Source of the DNA: Polyangiaceae bacterium
GTDB lineage: Bacteria > Myxococcota_A > Polyangia > Polyangiales > Polyangiaceae
Length of the DNA stretch: 64,000 nt
Direction: 5' to 3'
Assembly (NCBI GenBank): GCA_025937835.1
Contig: JAICQO010000002.1
Span: 95,641-159,640, forward strand
Shown here: positions 8,801-19,842 of the stretch, piece by piece
Layout of the letters: every line of letters begins with the position of its first letter
Numbering within the stretch: position 1 is the first letter of the stretch
The notes under the pieces: model-generated
Database searches by the model: none
Seen by the model: only the letters and a program-made list of their open reading frames with translations
What the model was told of the DNA's origin: nothing
Made by a program: the position numbers and the translations under genes

Positions 8801-9933
8801 CACCGGGCCCGCGAACCTTCGGCATCTTGGGCCTGGCTCTACTCGACGACAAACGCTCGGCGCGCACGATCGGCAAGGCCCTGACCGACCCCGACTCGGG
8901 AAGCCTGCCACGAGCCGCGGCGGCCTTCGCAGCCGGCGAGCTCGGGCTCACGCAGCACGCCTCGCTGCTCGGCGAGCTGTCGGAGTCACCGGATCCCACG
9001 CTAGCCGGCGCGGCGCTGCTTTCGCTCGCCCGGCTTTCGGCCAAGGGCGCCGACGAGCGGATCGCGCGCCGTTTGGTCAGCACCGATCCGGAGCTGCGCG
9101 GGCCTTCGCGCGCGGCGGCGCTGCTGCTCGGCAGCGGCGTCTACCGGCGCCGCGATCAGCCGCTGCCGATCCCGAGCGGCGATCTCGACGCGGCCCGCGC
9201 TCTCGACGGGCTGATCCCGACCGGCTACTCGAAGGCGGACGAGCGTGTGGCGCTGGTGCGGCTCGACAAGGCCCTCGAGACCGCCCTCACCCAGCGCACG
9301 CTGTCCAGCACGGCCGGAGCCCACGCCGCGGTCGAGGTGTTGTCCTCCGAGGGCGGCAAGCTGCCGTTCTCGTCGCTGCTCGTCGAGTCGGCGCGCGATC
9401 CCGAGACCCGGAAGCTTGCGCTGAAGACCGCCGATCGCATCGCGCACGCGCTGGTCCCGGCCTTCGTTGCGCTCGCCGAGCACCCGGCCGCCGACGTGCG
9501 CCGAGACGCGCTCGGCTTCCTCGCACGAAGGAGCGAGCCTGCGGCGGTGCGCGCCGTGGTCAACGGCGTCCACGATCGCGACGCCGACACGCAGCGCTCG
9601 GTGCTGTCGGGCCTCGACGCCCGGCACGCGGCCGCCGTCGAGCCCGTCACGGCACTGCTCGCGCGCCCCGACTGGAGCCTGCGCACGGTTGCCGTCGAGG
9701 CGCTGGGTCGTTTGATCGAGAAGGGCGAGCCGCGGCGCGCGCTGGAAGCCCTGGAAAAGGTCGCGCTCGGCGACGAAACGGCGCTCGTCCGCGAGGCCGC
9801 CTTGCGCGCGCTCCACCGCGCCGCGCCCGCAGCCGCCCGGCGCACGCTCGCGCAAGCGAGTGGCGCGGACCCCGAGCCCCGCGTTAGAAAGAGCGCTCGC
9901 GCGCTGCTCGAAGAGCCCGCCCCGCTGCCATGA
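5815..9933 (+). CDS. Large secreted TPR / HEAT-repeat protein
   Basis: The 1372-residue product begins with a signal peptide ending near SASAQ (about residue 26) and a basic Pro-rich linker. From about residue 80 to 880 there are many tandem TPR-like helix pairs (for example KALAAYKAVLDREPQDV, AIAEYEALTRAAPRNP). From about 885 to the end the pattern changes to HEAT-like repeats (LLDALSDTRGAQQE, AEHPAADVRRDALG, DPEPRVRKSARALL). No catalytic motif is visible, so it is probably a scaffold for an envelope or periplasmic complex. The stop overlaps the ATG of the next gene (ATGA, 9930-9933), and tsaD follows, giving a three-gene unit. This size and TPR-then-HEAT order is known in myxobacterial proteins of unassigned role. 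Confidence 0.75.
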   Translation: MRLRALLVGWLVALEALASPSSASAQFNPAGRKKKPPAAAGKPTRTAPPRPRPKSEPGAAPKGESAQAPRAPDRKDPSDDALIARYTQIALSQPGVDFPVQRLAELYRNRDGKLDALIQDLSKRAEAGGAGRIPALLALALAHKHDGNFERAIQTYELALKEAPGSTATELALARLHAERGTTREAERHFEAALPRLTDATDREEVLRALRTLSLDSGNLERAKRFHDQLVKAQKGGFFVRGELGRELFARGSYAAAAEELGRVVKAAAGDHRVLAPALRDYGRALAKAGERDKALKELERALSVAGAQSGVRREIYEVMLELYRVEGRLPELVASVEKRGARDVEEQRLLAGLYEETGKLDKALAAYKAVLDREPQDVGTRLKLVHIHEVQGELDKAIAEYEALTRAAPRNPDFVFRLAEALIQRGDRKRALERLRALEARAGNDEQVLTALVDFYERVGEQAGSLALLQRLSARGDSAPEHLVELGSRYWREGDKKKAIQTWQRLRSLGRDRADGLVRLGELYLEHDLVTEALVLLEEAVKAEPRQLRPKKAYALALERAGSTASARETKKLHHDAALALWERILKESGKSLELKREARQHIVTLWSLSGTLTPRTTGLARRLAATPPDLEAGRLLAEAEIRLRRYPEAERTLNRVVAVAPGDLESLSRLERVLGMQRKLPEAIKVLERLAKADPKRERECYQRMADYAAELYRDDDAIRYVSRVVELSPDDAGGHKKLGELQRKRGDVPKAIAAFRTAIQKNERLFPVYFELAELLLGQGEADEADQLLRRVLRAAPDEELVVRAARLSLQINLGRNKIELLENDLVPLALDNPERPMYRRLLVEVYGAIAYPLLHRTESSDPAEVKAAEEQLKRLGERAVKPLLDALSDTRGAQQETATTLLTYVGNPSAAPALFSYATGDAEPRLRARAMLAVGALSDKTLVSKLLSVALPEGKTLSDASDPVVLAAAWGLARMRAPEAQRALSALAERGAPGPRTFGILGLALLDDKRSARTIGKALTDPDSGSLPRAAAAFAAGELGLTQHASLLGELSESPDPTLAGAALLSLARLSAKGADERIARRLVSTDPELRGPSRAAALLLGSGVYRRRDQPLPIPSGDLDAARALDGLIPTGYSKADERVALVRLDKALETALTQRTLSSTAGAHAAVEVLSSEGGKLPFSSLLVESARDPETRKLALKTADRIAHALVPAFVALAEHPAADVRRDALGFLARRSEPAAVRAVVNGVHDRDADTQRSVLSGLDARHAAAVEPVTALLARPDWSLRTVAVEALGRLIEKGEPRRALEALEKVALGDETALVREAALRALHRAAPAAARRTLAQASGADPEPRVRKSARALLEEPAPLP

Positions 9934-10547
9934 GGCCGACCACCCCGTTTCTCGCGATCGCGCTCGGCGTGCCGTGCGGCCTCGGCTGCACCTCGCTCGA
10001 TCGCTTCGACACCGACGGCAACGCCGCGTATTGCGGGCCGATGGTCGGCTCGCCGGCGTTCCACGAAGGCGTCTTGCCCGACGGCGTGCCGCCGGCCCTG
10101 CGCATGCGCATGAAGCTCGATATCGACGCGCTGCGCGAGCGCACCTCCCGCGCCTACGGCAGCGGAGAATCGGGCTCGCGCAACGAGACGCGCCCCTCGC
10201 AGACCGTGGTCGTCGGCAACATCGCCACCGACGACGACGACGGCCTGTGCGCGTCCGAGGGCATGGCTTTGTTCGACAACTCCGCCCTGCGCGCCATCCC
10301 CGAGCTCGATCACGACCCGCTGTCGACGCTCGAGTTCGGCGACGGTCGCGACTACAACTTCTTCGCCTGGGCGGACTCGACGTGCCAGGGGACGATGCTC
10401 GCGGTGGTGTCGCTGATGCGCAACGACGACATCGAGGTGCGCGTGCTGAAACCAGCCACCCTGCCCGCCGCCGACGCGCGGGCCGGAAGCCGGCCGGGGT
10501 TTGCGCTGTTCACGTTGTCGCGCCGGGACGAGGGCTGCGGCTTCTGA
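9930..10547 (+). CDS. Small secreted protein, possible lipoprotein
   Basis: The 205-residue product starts with a short hydrophobic segment that ends in GLGC (residue 20). This resembles a weak lipobox, although the -3 position is not the usual Leu. The rest is soluble, with several Cys residues, acidic stretches (TDDDDG) and no family I recognise. It overlaps the TPR/HEAT gene by four bases (ATGA) and lies 16 bases before tsaD, so it is co-transcribed with both. Its place suggests a partner of the TPR/HEAT scaffold in the envelope, which is inference. Confidence 0.6.
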   Translation: MRPTTPFLAIALGVPCGLGCTSLDRFDTDGNAAYCGPMVGSPAFHEGVLPDGVPPALRMRMKLDIDALRERTSRAYGSGESGSRNETRPSQTVVVGNIATDDDDGLCASEGMALFDNSALRAIPELDHDPLSTLEFGDGRDYNFFAWADSTCQGTMLAVVSLMRNDDIEVRVLKPATLPAADARAGSRPGFALFTLSRRDEGCGF

Positions 10548-10563
10548 GCCGTCGAGGCGCACG

Positions 10564-11622
10564 TTGCTCGTCCTCGGCATCGAAACTTCTTGCGACGAGA
10601 CCGCCGCGGCCGTGGTGGACGAGCGCGGCGCCGTGCGAAGCGACGTGATCGAGAGCCAGATCCGCGTGCACGCCCCCTACGGCGGCATCGTGCCGGAGCT
10701 CGCTTCCCGTGATCATTTGAAGAACGCGCGCCCCGTGATCGAGACGGCGCTCTCACGCGCGGGCGTGGCTCTCGACGAGATCGCGGGCATCGCCGTCACC
10801 AGCCGCCCAGGCCTCTCCGGCGCGCTGCTCGTCGGCGTGCAGATCGCGCGCGGGCTTGCGTTCGCGAGCGAGCTGCCGCTCGTGGGCGTCGATCATCTGC
10901 TCGGTCATCTGCTCGCCGCGTTCCTCGTCTACCCCGACGTCGCGTCCGCGCCGCCGCCCGCGTTTCCGTTCGTGGCGCTGCTCGCTTCCGGCGGGCACAC
11001 CGCGCTCTACCGCGTCGACGGTCCCGAGCACTCGCAGGTGCGCGAGCTCGGCGCCACGCGCGACGACGCCGCGGGCGAAGCCTTCGACAAGGTCGCGAAG
11101 CTGCTCGGCCTCGGCTACCCGGGCGGCCCCGTCGTCGATCGGCTCGCACACGAGGGCGACCCGACGCGGATCGAGCTCACCGCGCCGATGCGCGCCAAAA
11201 ACTCGCTCGAGTTCAGCTTTTCGGGCTTGAAGACCAGCGTCGCGCGCTACGTGGAGCAAAACGGCCGTCCTGGCAACGACCAGCGCCTGCGCGACCTGTG
11301 CGCGGCCTTCCAGACCCGCGTCGTCGACGCGCTCGTACACAAGACGGTCGTCGCTGCCACGCGCGAGGGCGTCTCCACGATCGTGTTCGGCGGAGGCGTC
11401 GCGGCGAACCGGCAGCTTCGCACCCAGGCCGCTCGCGCGGCTGAAAAGCACGGCCTCTCGCTGTGCATTCCCCTGCCCCGCGCCTGCACCGACAACGCCG
11501 CGATGATCGCTTACGCCGCGGTGCCGCGGCTCCTACGCGGCGAATCCGACGCGGCAGGCCTCGAGGTGAGCCCGCACACGGCGTTGCCCCGAGTCACCAG
11601 GAAGGGCGCAGGGAATCGCTGA
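10564..11622 (+). CDS. tsaD: tRNA N6-adenosine threonylcarbamoyltransferase TsaD
   Basis: The product transfers the threonylcarbamoyl group from TC-AMP to A37 of ANN-decoding tRNAs, acting in the cytoplasm with TsaB and TsaE. The start LVLGIETSCDETAAAV is the family's N-terminal signature. The metal-binding HLLGH lies near residue 108, and the nucleotide-binding loops SGGHTAL and FGGGVAANRQL follow. The late phrase CTDNAAMIAYA is also diagnostic. At 352 residues it has normal length. I chose the TTG at 10564 because it begins exactly at the conserved N-terminus and has GAGG seven bases upstream; the frame is open further upstream but reads unlike the family. It is the third gene of the TPR/HEAT operon. 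TsaB and TsaE are not in the window. Confidence 0.95.
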   Translation: MLVLGIETSCDETAAAVVDERGAVRSDVIESQIRVHAPYGGIVPELASRDHLKNARPVIETALSRAGVALDEIAGIAVTSRPGLSGALLVGVQIARGLAFASELPLVGVDHLLGHLLAAFLVYPDVASAPPPAFPFVALLASGGHTALYRVDGPEHSQVRELGATRDDAAGEAFDKVAKLLGLGYPGGPVVDRLAHEGDPTRIELTAPMRAKNSLEFSFSGLKTSVARYVEQNGRPGNDQRLRDLCAAFQTRVVDALVHKTVVAATREGVSTIVFGGGVAANRQLRTQAARAAEKHGLSLCIPLPRACTDNAAMIAYAAVPRLLRGESDAAGLEVSPHTALPRVTRKGAGNR

Positions 11623-11632
11623 ATTTTTGGGG

Positions 11633-11652
11633 GCGCACGCTGGGACGTGCGC
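11633..11652. terminator. Hairpin between tsaD and the convergent receiver-kinase gene
   Basis: GCGCACG (11633-11639) and CGTGCGC (11646-11652) form a perfect 7-bp stem with a 6-base loop, starting 10 bases after the tsaD stop. No T tract follows on either strand, so the terminator role is only probable. Confidence 0.4.
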
Positions 11653-11733
11653 GACGGACGCAGGGAGCGGCCGGAGGTTCCCGAGCGCGCCGAGTCGAGC
11701 ATCAGCAGCCGCGCCTCGCCAGCGCGGATCCAG

Positions 11734-12849
11734 TTACGCGGTCGGGGCGTTCGGATCGCGTCGGGGCAAACGGAGCTCGAAGCGGGTGGTGCCATTTTCC
11801 GAGTGCGCCGTGATCTCTCCGCCGTGTGCGATCGCGATCTGCGAGACGATGTAAAGGCCCAGACCGAGGCCCTCCCGGCGGCCGTTGCCCCGTCGAAATG
11901 GCTCGAACAGGTGCGGCAGGATCTCGGCGGGCACCTCGCCGCCGTTTTCGATGCGGAAGCAGACCTCCGAGGCGTGACCGCCCTCGAGCCGCAGCCTGAC
12001 GGGACGGGCCGGATCGCCGTGCCGGATCGAGTTGCCGATCAGGTTCGAGATCACCTGTTCGAGCCGCGGGGCGTCCCACTCGCCGTGCAAATCGCCCGCG
12101 GATTCGACCTCGATCGAGCGATCGGGGGCGGCAGTCTTGAGCTCGGCCACGACCTTGCGGCACACCGCGAGCAGATCGGCCGGGGCGCGCTGGATCAGGA
12201 TGCCGCCGCCGATGCGCGCCCGCGTGAGATCGGACAGATCGTCGATCATCTTGGCCATACGCCGGCTGCTCGAGCGGATGCGCTGGATCAACGGCTGGAT
12301 CGAGGAGCCGGCCGCGCTGCGCTCGAGGATGTCCGTGGCCATGACCACGGCGTTGAGCGGGTTGCGCAGGTCGTGCCCGATCGCAGCCACGAACGTTTCG
12401 TTGAAGCGCAGGGTGTCGGCGAGCTCGTTCGTGACCCGCTCGAGCTCCTGCCGCTGGCGGTACAGCTCGTAAAAAGTCTGGGTCTTGTGGCGCAGGATCC
12501 GCGCGTCGATCGGCTTGAACAGGAAATCCACCGCGCCCGCGTCGTAGCCCTCGAAGATCCGGTGTTGCTCGCGCAGGCCGGCCGTCACGAAGATCACCGG
12601 CACGCGGCGCGTGCGCTCGGCCCCGCGCATCAGCTCGGCGAGCTCGAACCCGTCCATCTCCGGCATCTGCACGTCGATCAGCGCCAGCGCGACCTCGTGC
12701 TTCAGGAGCAGCTCCAGCGCTTCACGGCCGCTCCTGGCCTTGAGCAGCTCGAGCTCGGGTCGCTCCAGCAATTTCTCGAGCACGAGCAGGTTCTCCTCGA
12801 GGTCGTCGACCAGGAGGAACTTCACGGGGGCGAAGGGCTGCGTCTTCAT
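11734..12849 (-). CDS. Receiver-histidine kinase (REC-HisKA-HATPase)
   Basis: The 371-residue cytoplasmic protein starts with a receiver domain (about 10-125; acidic pair D15/D16, phospho-acceptor D59 in LIDVQMPEMDG, Lys in FKPID). A short coiled coil leads to a HisKA domain with H159 in IGHDLRNPLN, then an HATPase with the G box GLGLGLYIV. It therefore both receives and passes phosphate. It is the last gene of a four-gene chain and overlaps the CheB gene by ATGA (12846-12849). Receiver-first kinases at the end of CheB/CheR operons commonly act downstream of the large hybrid kinase; that order is inference from gene order. Confidence 0.88.
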   Translation of the reverse strand: MKTQPFAPVKFLLVDDLEENLLVLEKLLERPELELLKARSGREALELLLKHEVALALIDVQMPEMDGFELAELMRGAERTRRVPVIFVTAGLREQHRIFEGYDAGAVDFLFKPIDARILRHKTQTFYELYRQRQELERVTNELADTLRFNETFVAAIGHDLRNPLNAVVMATDILERSAAGSSIQPLIQRIRSSSRRMAKMIDDLSDLTRARIGGGILIQRAPADLLAVCRKVVAELKTAAPDRSIEVESAGDLHGEWDAPRLEQVISNLIGNSIRHGDPARPVRLRLEGGHASEVCFRIENGGEVPAEILPHLFEPFRRGNGRREGLGLGLYIVSQIAIAHGGEITAHSENGTTRFELRLPRRDPNAPTA

Positions 12850-13436
12850 GGCGTCCCTCTGGTGCCGAATTCGGCGAGTAAATCGCGGATCCCGAGCAGA
12901 TCGAGAACGCGGTCGGGGGTGAAGCGCCGGAGCGCCGCTTGCGGCATGGCGGGCGCCGATGCGGTGTCCGGGTGCTGAACGACGGTGAACCCCCCTGCTG
13001 CGTGGATCGCCGCGAGCCCCTCGGCGCCGTCGCTGTTGGCCCCCGTGAGCAACACGCCGACCACGCGCGGCCCGAAGGCGATCGCCGCGGATTCGAACAA
13101 CACGTCGATCGCCGGCCGCGAGAAATTCACGGGGCCGTCCGCGTTCAACGAGAGCAGCCCGCCCGACTCGACGAGCAAATGGTAGTCGGGCGGCGCGAAG
13201 TAAATCGTGCCTGGCTCGAGGGGCTGCTTGTCTTCGGCCTCGACCGCGCAGACGCCGCTGAACAGGCTGGGAAGCAGGCTCGGCGTGTGCGCCGGCACGT
13301 GCACGACGATCGCCAGCGGCGGGTGACGCGCCACGAGCCCCGAGAACACCACGCGCAGCGCGTCGATGGCTCCCGCCGAAGCTCCGGCGACCACCAGCTC
13401 GACCTCGGAAGGCACTCTGCGGGGCACGGGCGTCAT
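12846..13436 (-). CDS. Stand-alone CheB-type methylesterase
   Basis: The 196-residue product is a CheB C-terminal domain only, with no receiver domain. The catalytic triad is visible as Ser in GASAGAIDAL, His in VVHVPAH and Asp in TGANSDGAEGL. CheB enzymes hydrolyse glutamyl methyl esters on receptor proteins, opposing CheR. The ATG at 13436 overlaps the CheR stop (ATGA); the frame extends further upstream, but that part is antisense-like and lies inside the CheR gene. No chemoreceptor gene is present nearby, so the target may be the CHASE3 kinase of the same operon or another sensor. The N-terminal MTPVPRRVPSEVEL lead is short. Confidence 0.88.
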   Translation of the reverse strand: MTPVPRRVPSEVELVVAGASAGAIDALRVVFSGLVARHPPLAIVVHVPAHTPSLLPSLFSGVCAVEAEDKQPLEPGTIYFAPPDYHLLVESGGLLSLNADGPVNFSRPAIDVLFESAAIAFGPRVVGVLLTGANSDGAEGLAAIHAAGGFTVVQHPDTASAPAMPQAALRRFTPDRVLDLLGIRDLLAEFGTRGTP

Positions 13437-14259
13437 TGCTTCTGGTACCAGCGCTCTTCGCGCGCGAAATCGCTGAAGGCCGAGGAGTTGGCGGAGAAGC
13501 GCAGGCTCTCCTTGCTGCCGAGCCCGAGGAAGCCCTTGCGGCACAAGGAATCGCGAAACAGCCCGGTCGCTCGGTCCTGCAGGGATTTGTCGAAGTAGAT
13601 GAGAACGTTGCGGCACGAGACCACCTGCACCTCCGCGAACACGTTGTCCGTGGCCAGGCTGTGATCCGAGAACACGACGCGGCTGCGCAGGCTGCGATCG
13701 ATCACGGCCGCGCCGTAGGCCGCAGTATAGTGCTCCGACAGTGAGTGGCTGCTGCCGGAGCGACGGTGGAGCTCGCTGAAGGCCGCGATTCGGTCGAGCG
13801 GGTAGACGCCCTCTGCGGCCTTCTCGAGGCTCTCGCCGCTGATGTCGGTGGCGTACAGCACGCTGCGCTCGAGCAGGCCCTCTTCGCGCAGGATGATCGC
13901 GAAAGAATACGGCTCCTCACCCGTGGCACAGCCGGCGATCCACAGCTTGATCGACGGATAGGTCCGGAGCAGCGGCACCACGCGCTCGCGAAAGGTCTTG
14001 AAGTAGCCCGGATCACGGAACATGTCCGTCACCTGCACTGTCAAGTAACGCAAGAGCGCGCGGAACGTCGCGGGGTCGTGGAGCACGCGCTCCTGCAATC
14101 CGGACAGCGTGCTGCACCCGAACGCGCCGAGCGCTTGCTGGAGGCGCCGCCGGATCGACGCCACCGAGTAGCCACGAAAGTCGTAGTGGTACTTCTGGTA
14201 GATGGCCTCGAGTAGCAGCCGGAGCTCCAGTTCCGCGTCTTCCGTCATCTCGGCCTCGC

Positions 14260-14263
<4 letters not shown>
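13433..14263 (-). CDS. CheR-type protein glutamate methyltransferase
   Basis: The 276-residue product has the short helical N-terminal CheR domain and then the SAM-binding domain with AGCATGEEPYS (about 110-120). The later phrase SCRNVLIYFD is a CheR signature. It would methylate receptor glutamates using S-adenosylmethionine in the cytoplasm. The TTG at 14263 overlaps the stop of the large kinase (TTGA); an ATG at 14248 with GAGG eight bases upstream is an equally possible start and would shorten it by five residues. It lies between the hybrid kinase and CheB genes, all overlapping by four bases. CheR and CheB without the other chemotaxis genes points to a non-flagellar signalling pathway. 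Confidence 0.9.
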
Positions 14264-17718
<3,455 letters not shown>

Positions 17719-17866
17719 TGAGCGGCAGCATAGTGCCGAAACGCCCGCGCAAAAGGCCCGAACGCGGAATCGCGACTTTGCAGCTGATGAGCGGGGCAGT
17801 GTGCTGTTTGTGTCACCCCTCCGGGAGAATCAGGAGAAATTCAGTGGCACAATGCCTCGCTCACGT

Positions 17867-17878
17867 CCGCTCGAGCGG
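17867..17878. promoter_or_regulatory. 12-bp perfect palindrome
   Basis: CCGCTCGAGCGG lies nine bases after the stop of the PilZ gene on its strand and upstream of the kinase operon. It could be an operator for the 17718 operon or part of a transcript end; the sequence alone does not decide. Confidence 0.3.
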
Positions 17879-17886
17879 GGAATCGC

Positions 17887-19710
17887 TCAGCGCGACTTGC
17901 TCGACTTCGATTTCGAGTTCTTCTCGCTCGGGGCGCTGATCAGGAACTCGACATAGTCTTTCCGCAGGCGCACCCGGTACGCAGGCACCTCGCCCTTGAA
18001 GCGAATCGAGATCTGGGCGCCGGCGGGCGTGTTGGTCGCGCGGATCCGCGCGATGCGAGGATCGCGCTTGGCGATGCCGCCCGCAGCTTCCATCACCTTG
18101 CGCGACGGGACCACCACCGAGAAGCCGGTCGATTCGGAGTTGCCCTGAAGCGCCGCACCGGGGTTGTCCAGGCGCAGGCGGTGGATGGTGGGCTCGTGCA
18201 TCCTGCCCTTGCCCCACGGGCTCACGTCTTCGGGGCGCGACCCCGAGCGCTCGCTCGCGGACTTCGAGTCACGCTCCGACTTGTCGCGCTCCGACTTCGA
18301 CTCACGGCTCGACCCGCGCTCCTCGCCCTCTTCGGCCCAGGCCAGATCCGGCACGCGGTTCGGCGCCAGCGCCTCCGCGTCGGCCCGCTCTGCGGCTTCC
18401 ACCGCGGCGGCGCCCGGCCCCGCGCCGAGCGGTGCGGGCTCGGTGGTTGCGAGCGGCGTGGGTCCGAACAGCGGTACGTTGGCGGTCACGACACCCGAAG
18501 CCGGGGCCGTGGACAACTCCGCAGCCACCGTTTGCTCGGTGGGTGCGGCGGCGGTCGCCGCGGGAGCCGATGAGCTCGGTCGCATCGCGAACGCCATGCC
18601 CGCGATGCTGGCCACGCCCACGGCGCCGAACACCATCAGCTGCTTCTTCGAGAGCTTGAGCTTGCCGAGAGCGGGCTCGGCCTCGGCCTCGCCGCCCGGA
18701 TGCTGCGAGCGCAAGCGGGGCTTCGGCGGAGGCACGCGCTGGCTGGTGGTGCGTCGCACCGGCTCGGAGCCGGCTCCGCGCTTGCCGAAGCGCCCGGCGG
18801 TGGATCGCAAAAAGCCGAAAGCACCTCGGGCGGCGCTGGAGCTCACTTGGGCCAGCACGGCGCCCGCTTCCTTGGCCCGTTCACCTGCGCGCTCGGCGAT
18901 CACCGCGACCTTGCCGCGCATCTCGGGCTCGTCGCCCTCGGCGTCGGCGACGTCTTCGCCGTCGTCCGCCGCACGCTCGCCCGGCAGCGGCGGGGGACCG
19001 GCGTCGGTCGTGACCTGAGCGGCCGACAGATCGAGCCTGCGCGAGCCGGTCGGGCGCGGTCCGACGTCGCTCGCGTGGGGGGACGGCGTGTTGTCGTCCG
19101 CGCCCTCGAAGCGCAGCGCGACCACGAGCTGCGGCACGCGCGTGCTGGGATCGACGATCACGCTCACGCCGTCGATCTGCGCTTCGCGCCGCGCGCCGCG
19201 CTCCAGATCTTCGAGCTCGAGCTTGCGTCCGAGCTTCAGGAACTCGAGGCTCGAGCCGACCTGCACGCGGGCCGAGCTGCCCTCTTTCACGCGCGCTTTC
19301 ATCGGCGAGCCGAGGCCCTCGATGTGCAGCTTGACGCGCGTGCCGATCGGGCCGGCTTCGGGGTTCTGAGGCGCGACCACGATGTCGCCGCACAGCTCGC
19401 GCAGCGACTCGACGCTCTTGCTGTCGAGGGCGGTGAACTGAACGCCGAACTCGCCGCCGCGGCCGTGCTCGCGACGCCAGGCGACCACGCCCTCCACCAG
19501 GATCTCGCGGCCGGCGTTCTCGAAGCGGCACACCAGCGGGTCGCCTTCGTGCGGCAGATAAGCGGTGCGGAGGTGCATGCCGCGAGAGCTCACGTCGACG
19601 GCTTCCGCCTCGAACACGGGGATCCCCGGGACGTTGCCGACGACCTCCACCAGCGTGGAAACCGAAACGCGTCGTGCGCCCACATCGCGGCGCTCTGAAG
19701 CCTGGGTCAT
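17887..19710 (-). CDS. PilZ-domain membrane protein with AMIN-like C-terminus
   Basis: The 607-residue product begins with a PilZ-like domain (about 10-110; RRVSVSTLVEV, DVSSRGMHLRT), which in known proteins binds cyclic di-GMP or mediates pilus protein contacts. A middle region (115-210) resembles another small beta-domain. A long disordered, Lys/Arg-rich stretch leads to one TM helix (about 356-373; MVFGAVGVASIAGMAF). Outside the membrane there is a Ser/Arg/Glu-rich linker and a last domain of about 90 residues (RLRLDNPGAAL to VEFLISAP) that resembles AMIN domains. It could link cytoplasmic c-di-GMP signals to the cell wall or to a secretin. It stands alone, divergent from the FHA gene. The AMIN assignment is tentative; the PilZ one is moderately firm. 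Confidence 0.7.
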   Translation of the reverse strand: MTQASERRDVGARRVSVSTLVEVVGNVPGIPVFEAEAVDVSSRGMHLRTAYLPHEGDPLVCRFENAGREILVEGVVAWRREHGRGGEFGVQFTALDSKSVESLRELCGDIVVAPQNPEAGPIGTRVKLHIEGLGSPMKARVKEGSSARVQVGSSLEFLKLGRKLELEDLERGARREAQIDGVSVIVDPSTRVPQLVVALRFEGADDNTPSPHASDVGPRPTGSRRLDLSAAQVTTDAGPPPLPGERAADDGEDVADAEGDEPEMRGKVAVIAERAGERAKEAGAVLAQVSSSAARGAFGFLRSTAGRFGKRGAGSEPVRRTTSQRVPPPKPRLRSQHPGGEAEAEPALGKLKLSKKQLMVFGAVGVASIAGMAFAMRPSSSAPAATAAAPTEQTVAAELSTAPASGVVTANVPLFGPTPLATTEPAPLGAGPGAAAVEAAERADAEALAPNRVPDLAWAEEGEERGSSRESKSERDKSERDSKSASERSGSRPEDVSPWGKGRMHEPTIHRLRLDNPGAALQGNSESTGFSVVVPSRKVMEAAGGIAKRDPRIARIRATNTPAGAQISIRFKGEVPAYRVRLRKDYVEFLISAPSEKNSKSKSSKSR

Positions 19711-19751
19711 GCATGCCGACTAGGCGGATCCCGGGCGAGTGGCCAAGTTTT

Positions 19752-19771
19752 GGGCCAGGTCGGGCCAGGTC
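19752..19771. repeat. 10-bp tandem direct repeat in divergent promoter region
   Basis: GGGCCAGGTC is repeated twice without a spacer between the divergent PilZ and FHA genes. Direct repeats of this spacing can bind a regulator; no known site is recognised. Confidence 0.3.
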
Positions 19772-19821
19772 ACGCCGACCCGGAACGCGGCTCCCCAGTT
19801 CCAAGCCAAGTTCGCGGAACG

Positions 19822-19831
19822 GTAGTACTAC
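19822..19831. promoter_or_regulatory. Palindrome just upstream of FHA gene
   Basis: GTAGTACTAC is a perfect 10-bp palindrome ending 11 bases before the ATG at 19843. It stands where a ribosome site or operator would be; no Shine-Dalgarno sequence is otherwise evident. Confidence 0.25.
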
Positions 19832-19842
19832 AGGCGAACCTC

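Noticed and set aside
12846..13616. Longer start for the CheB-type gene
   Set aside because: The extension lies within the CheR gene and is not CheB-like; the ATGA overlap at 13433-13436 gives the natural start.
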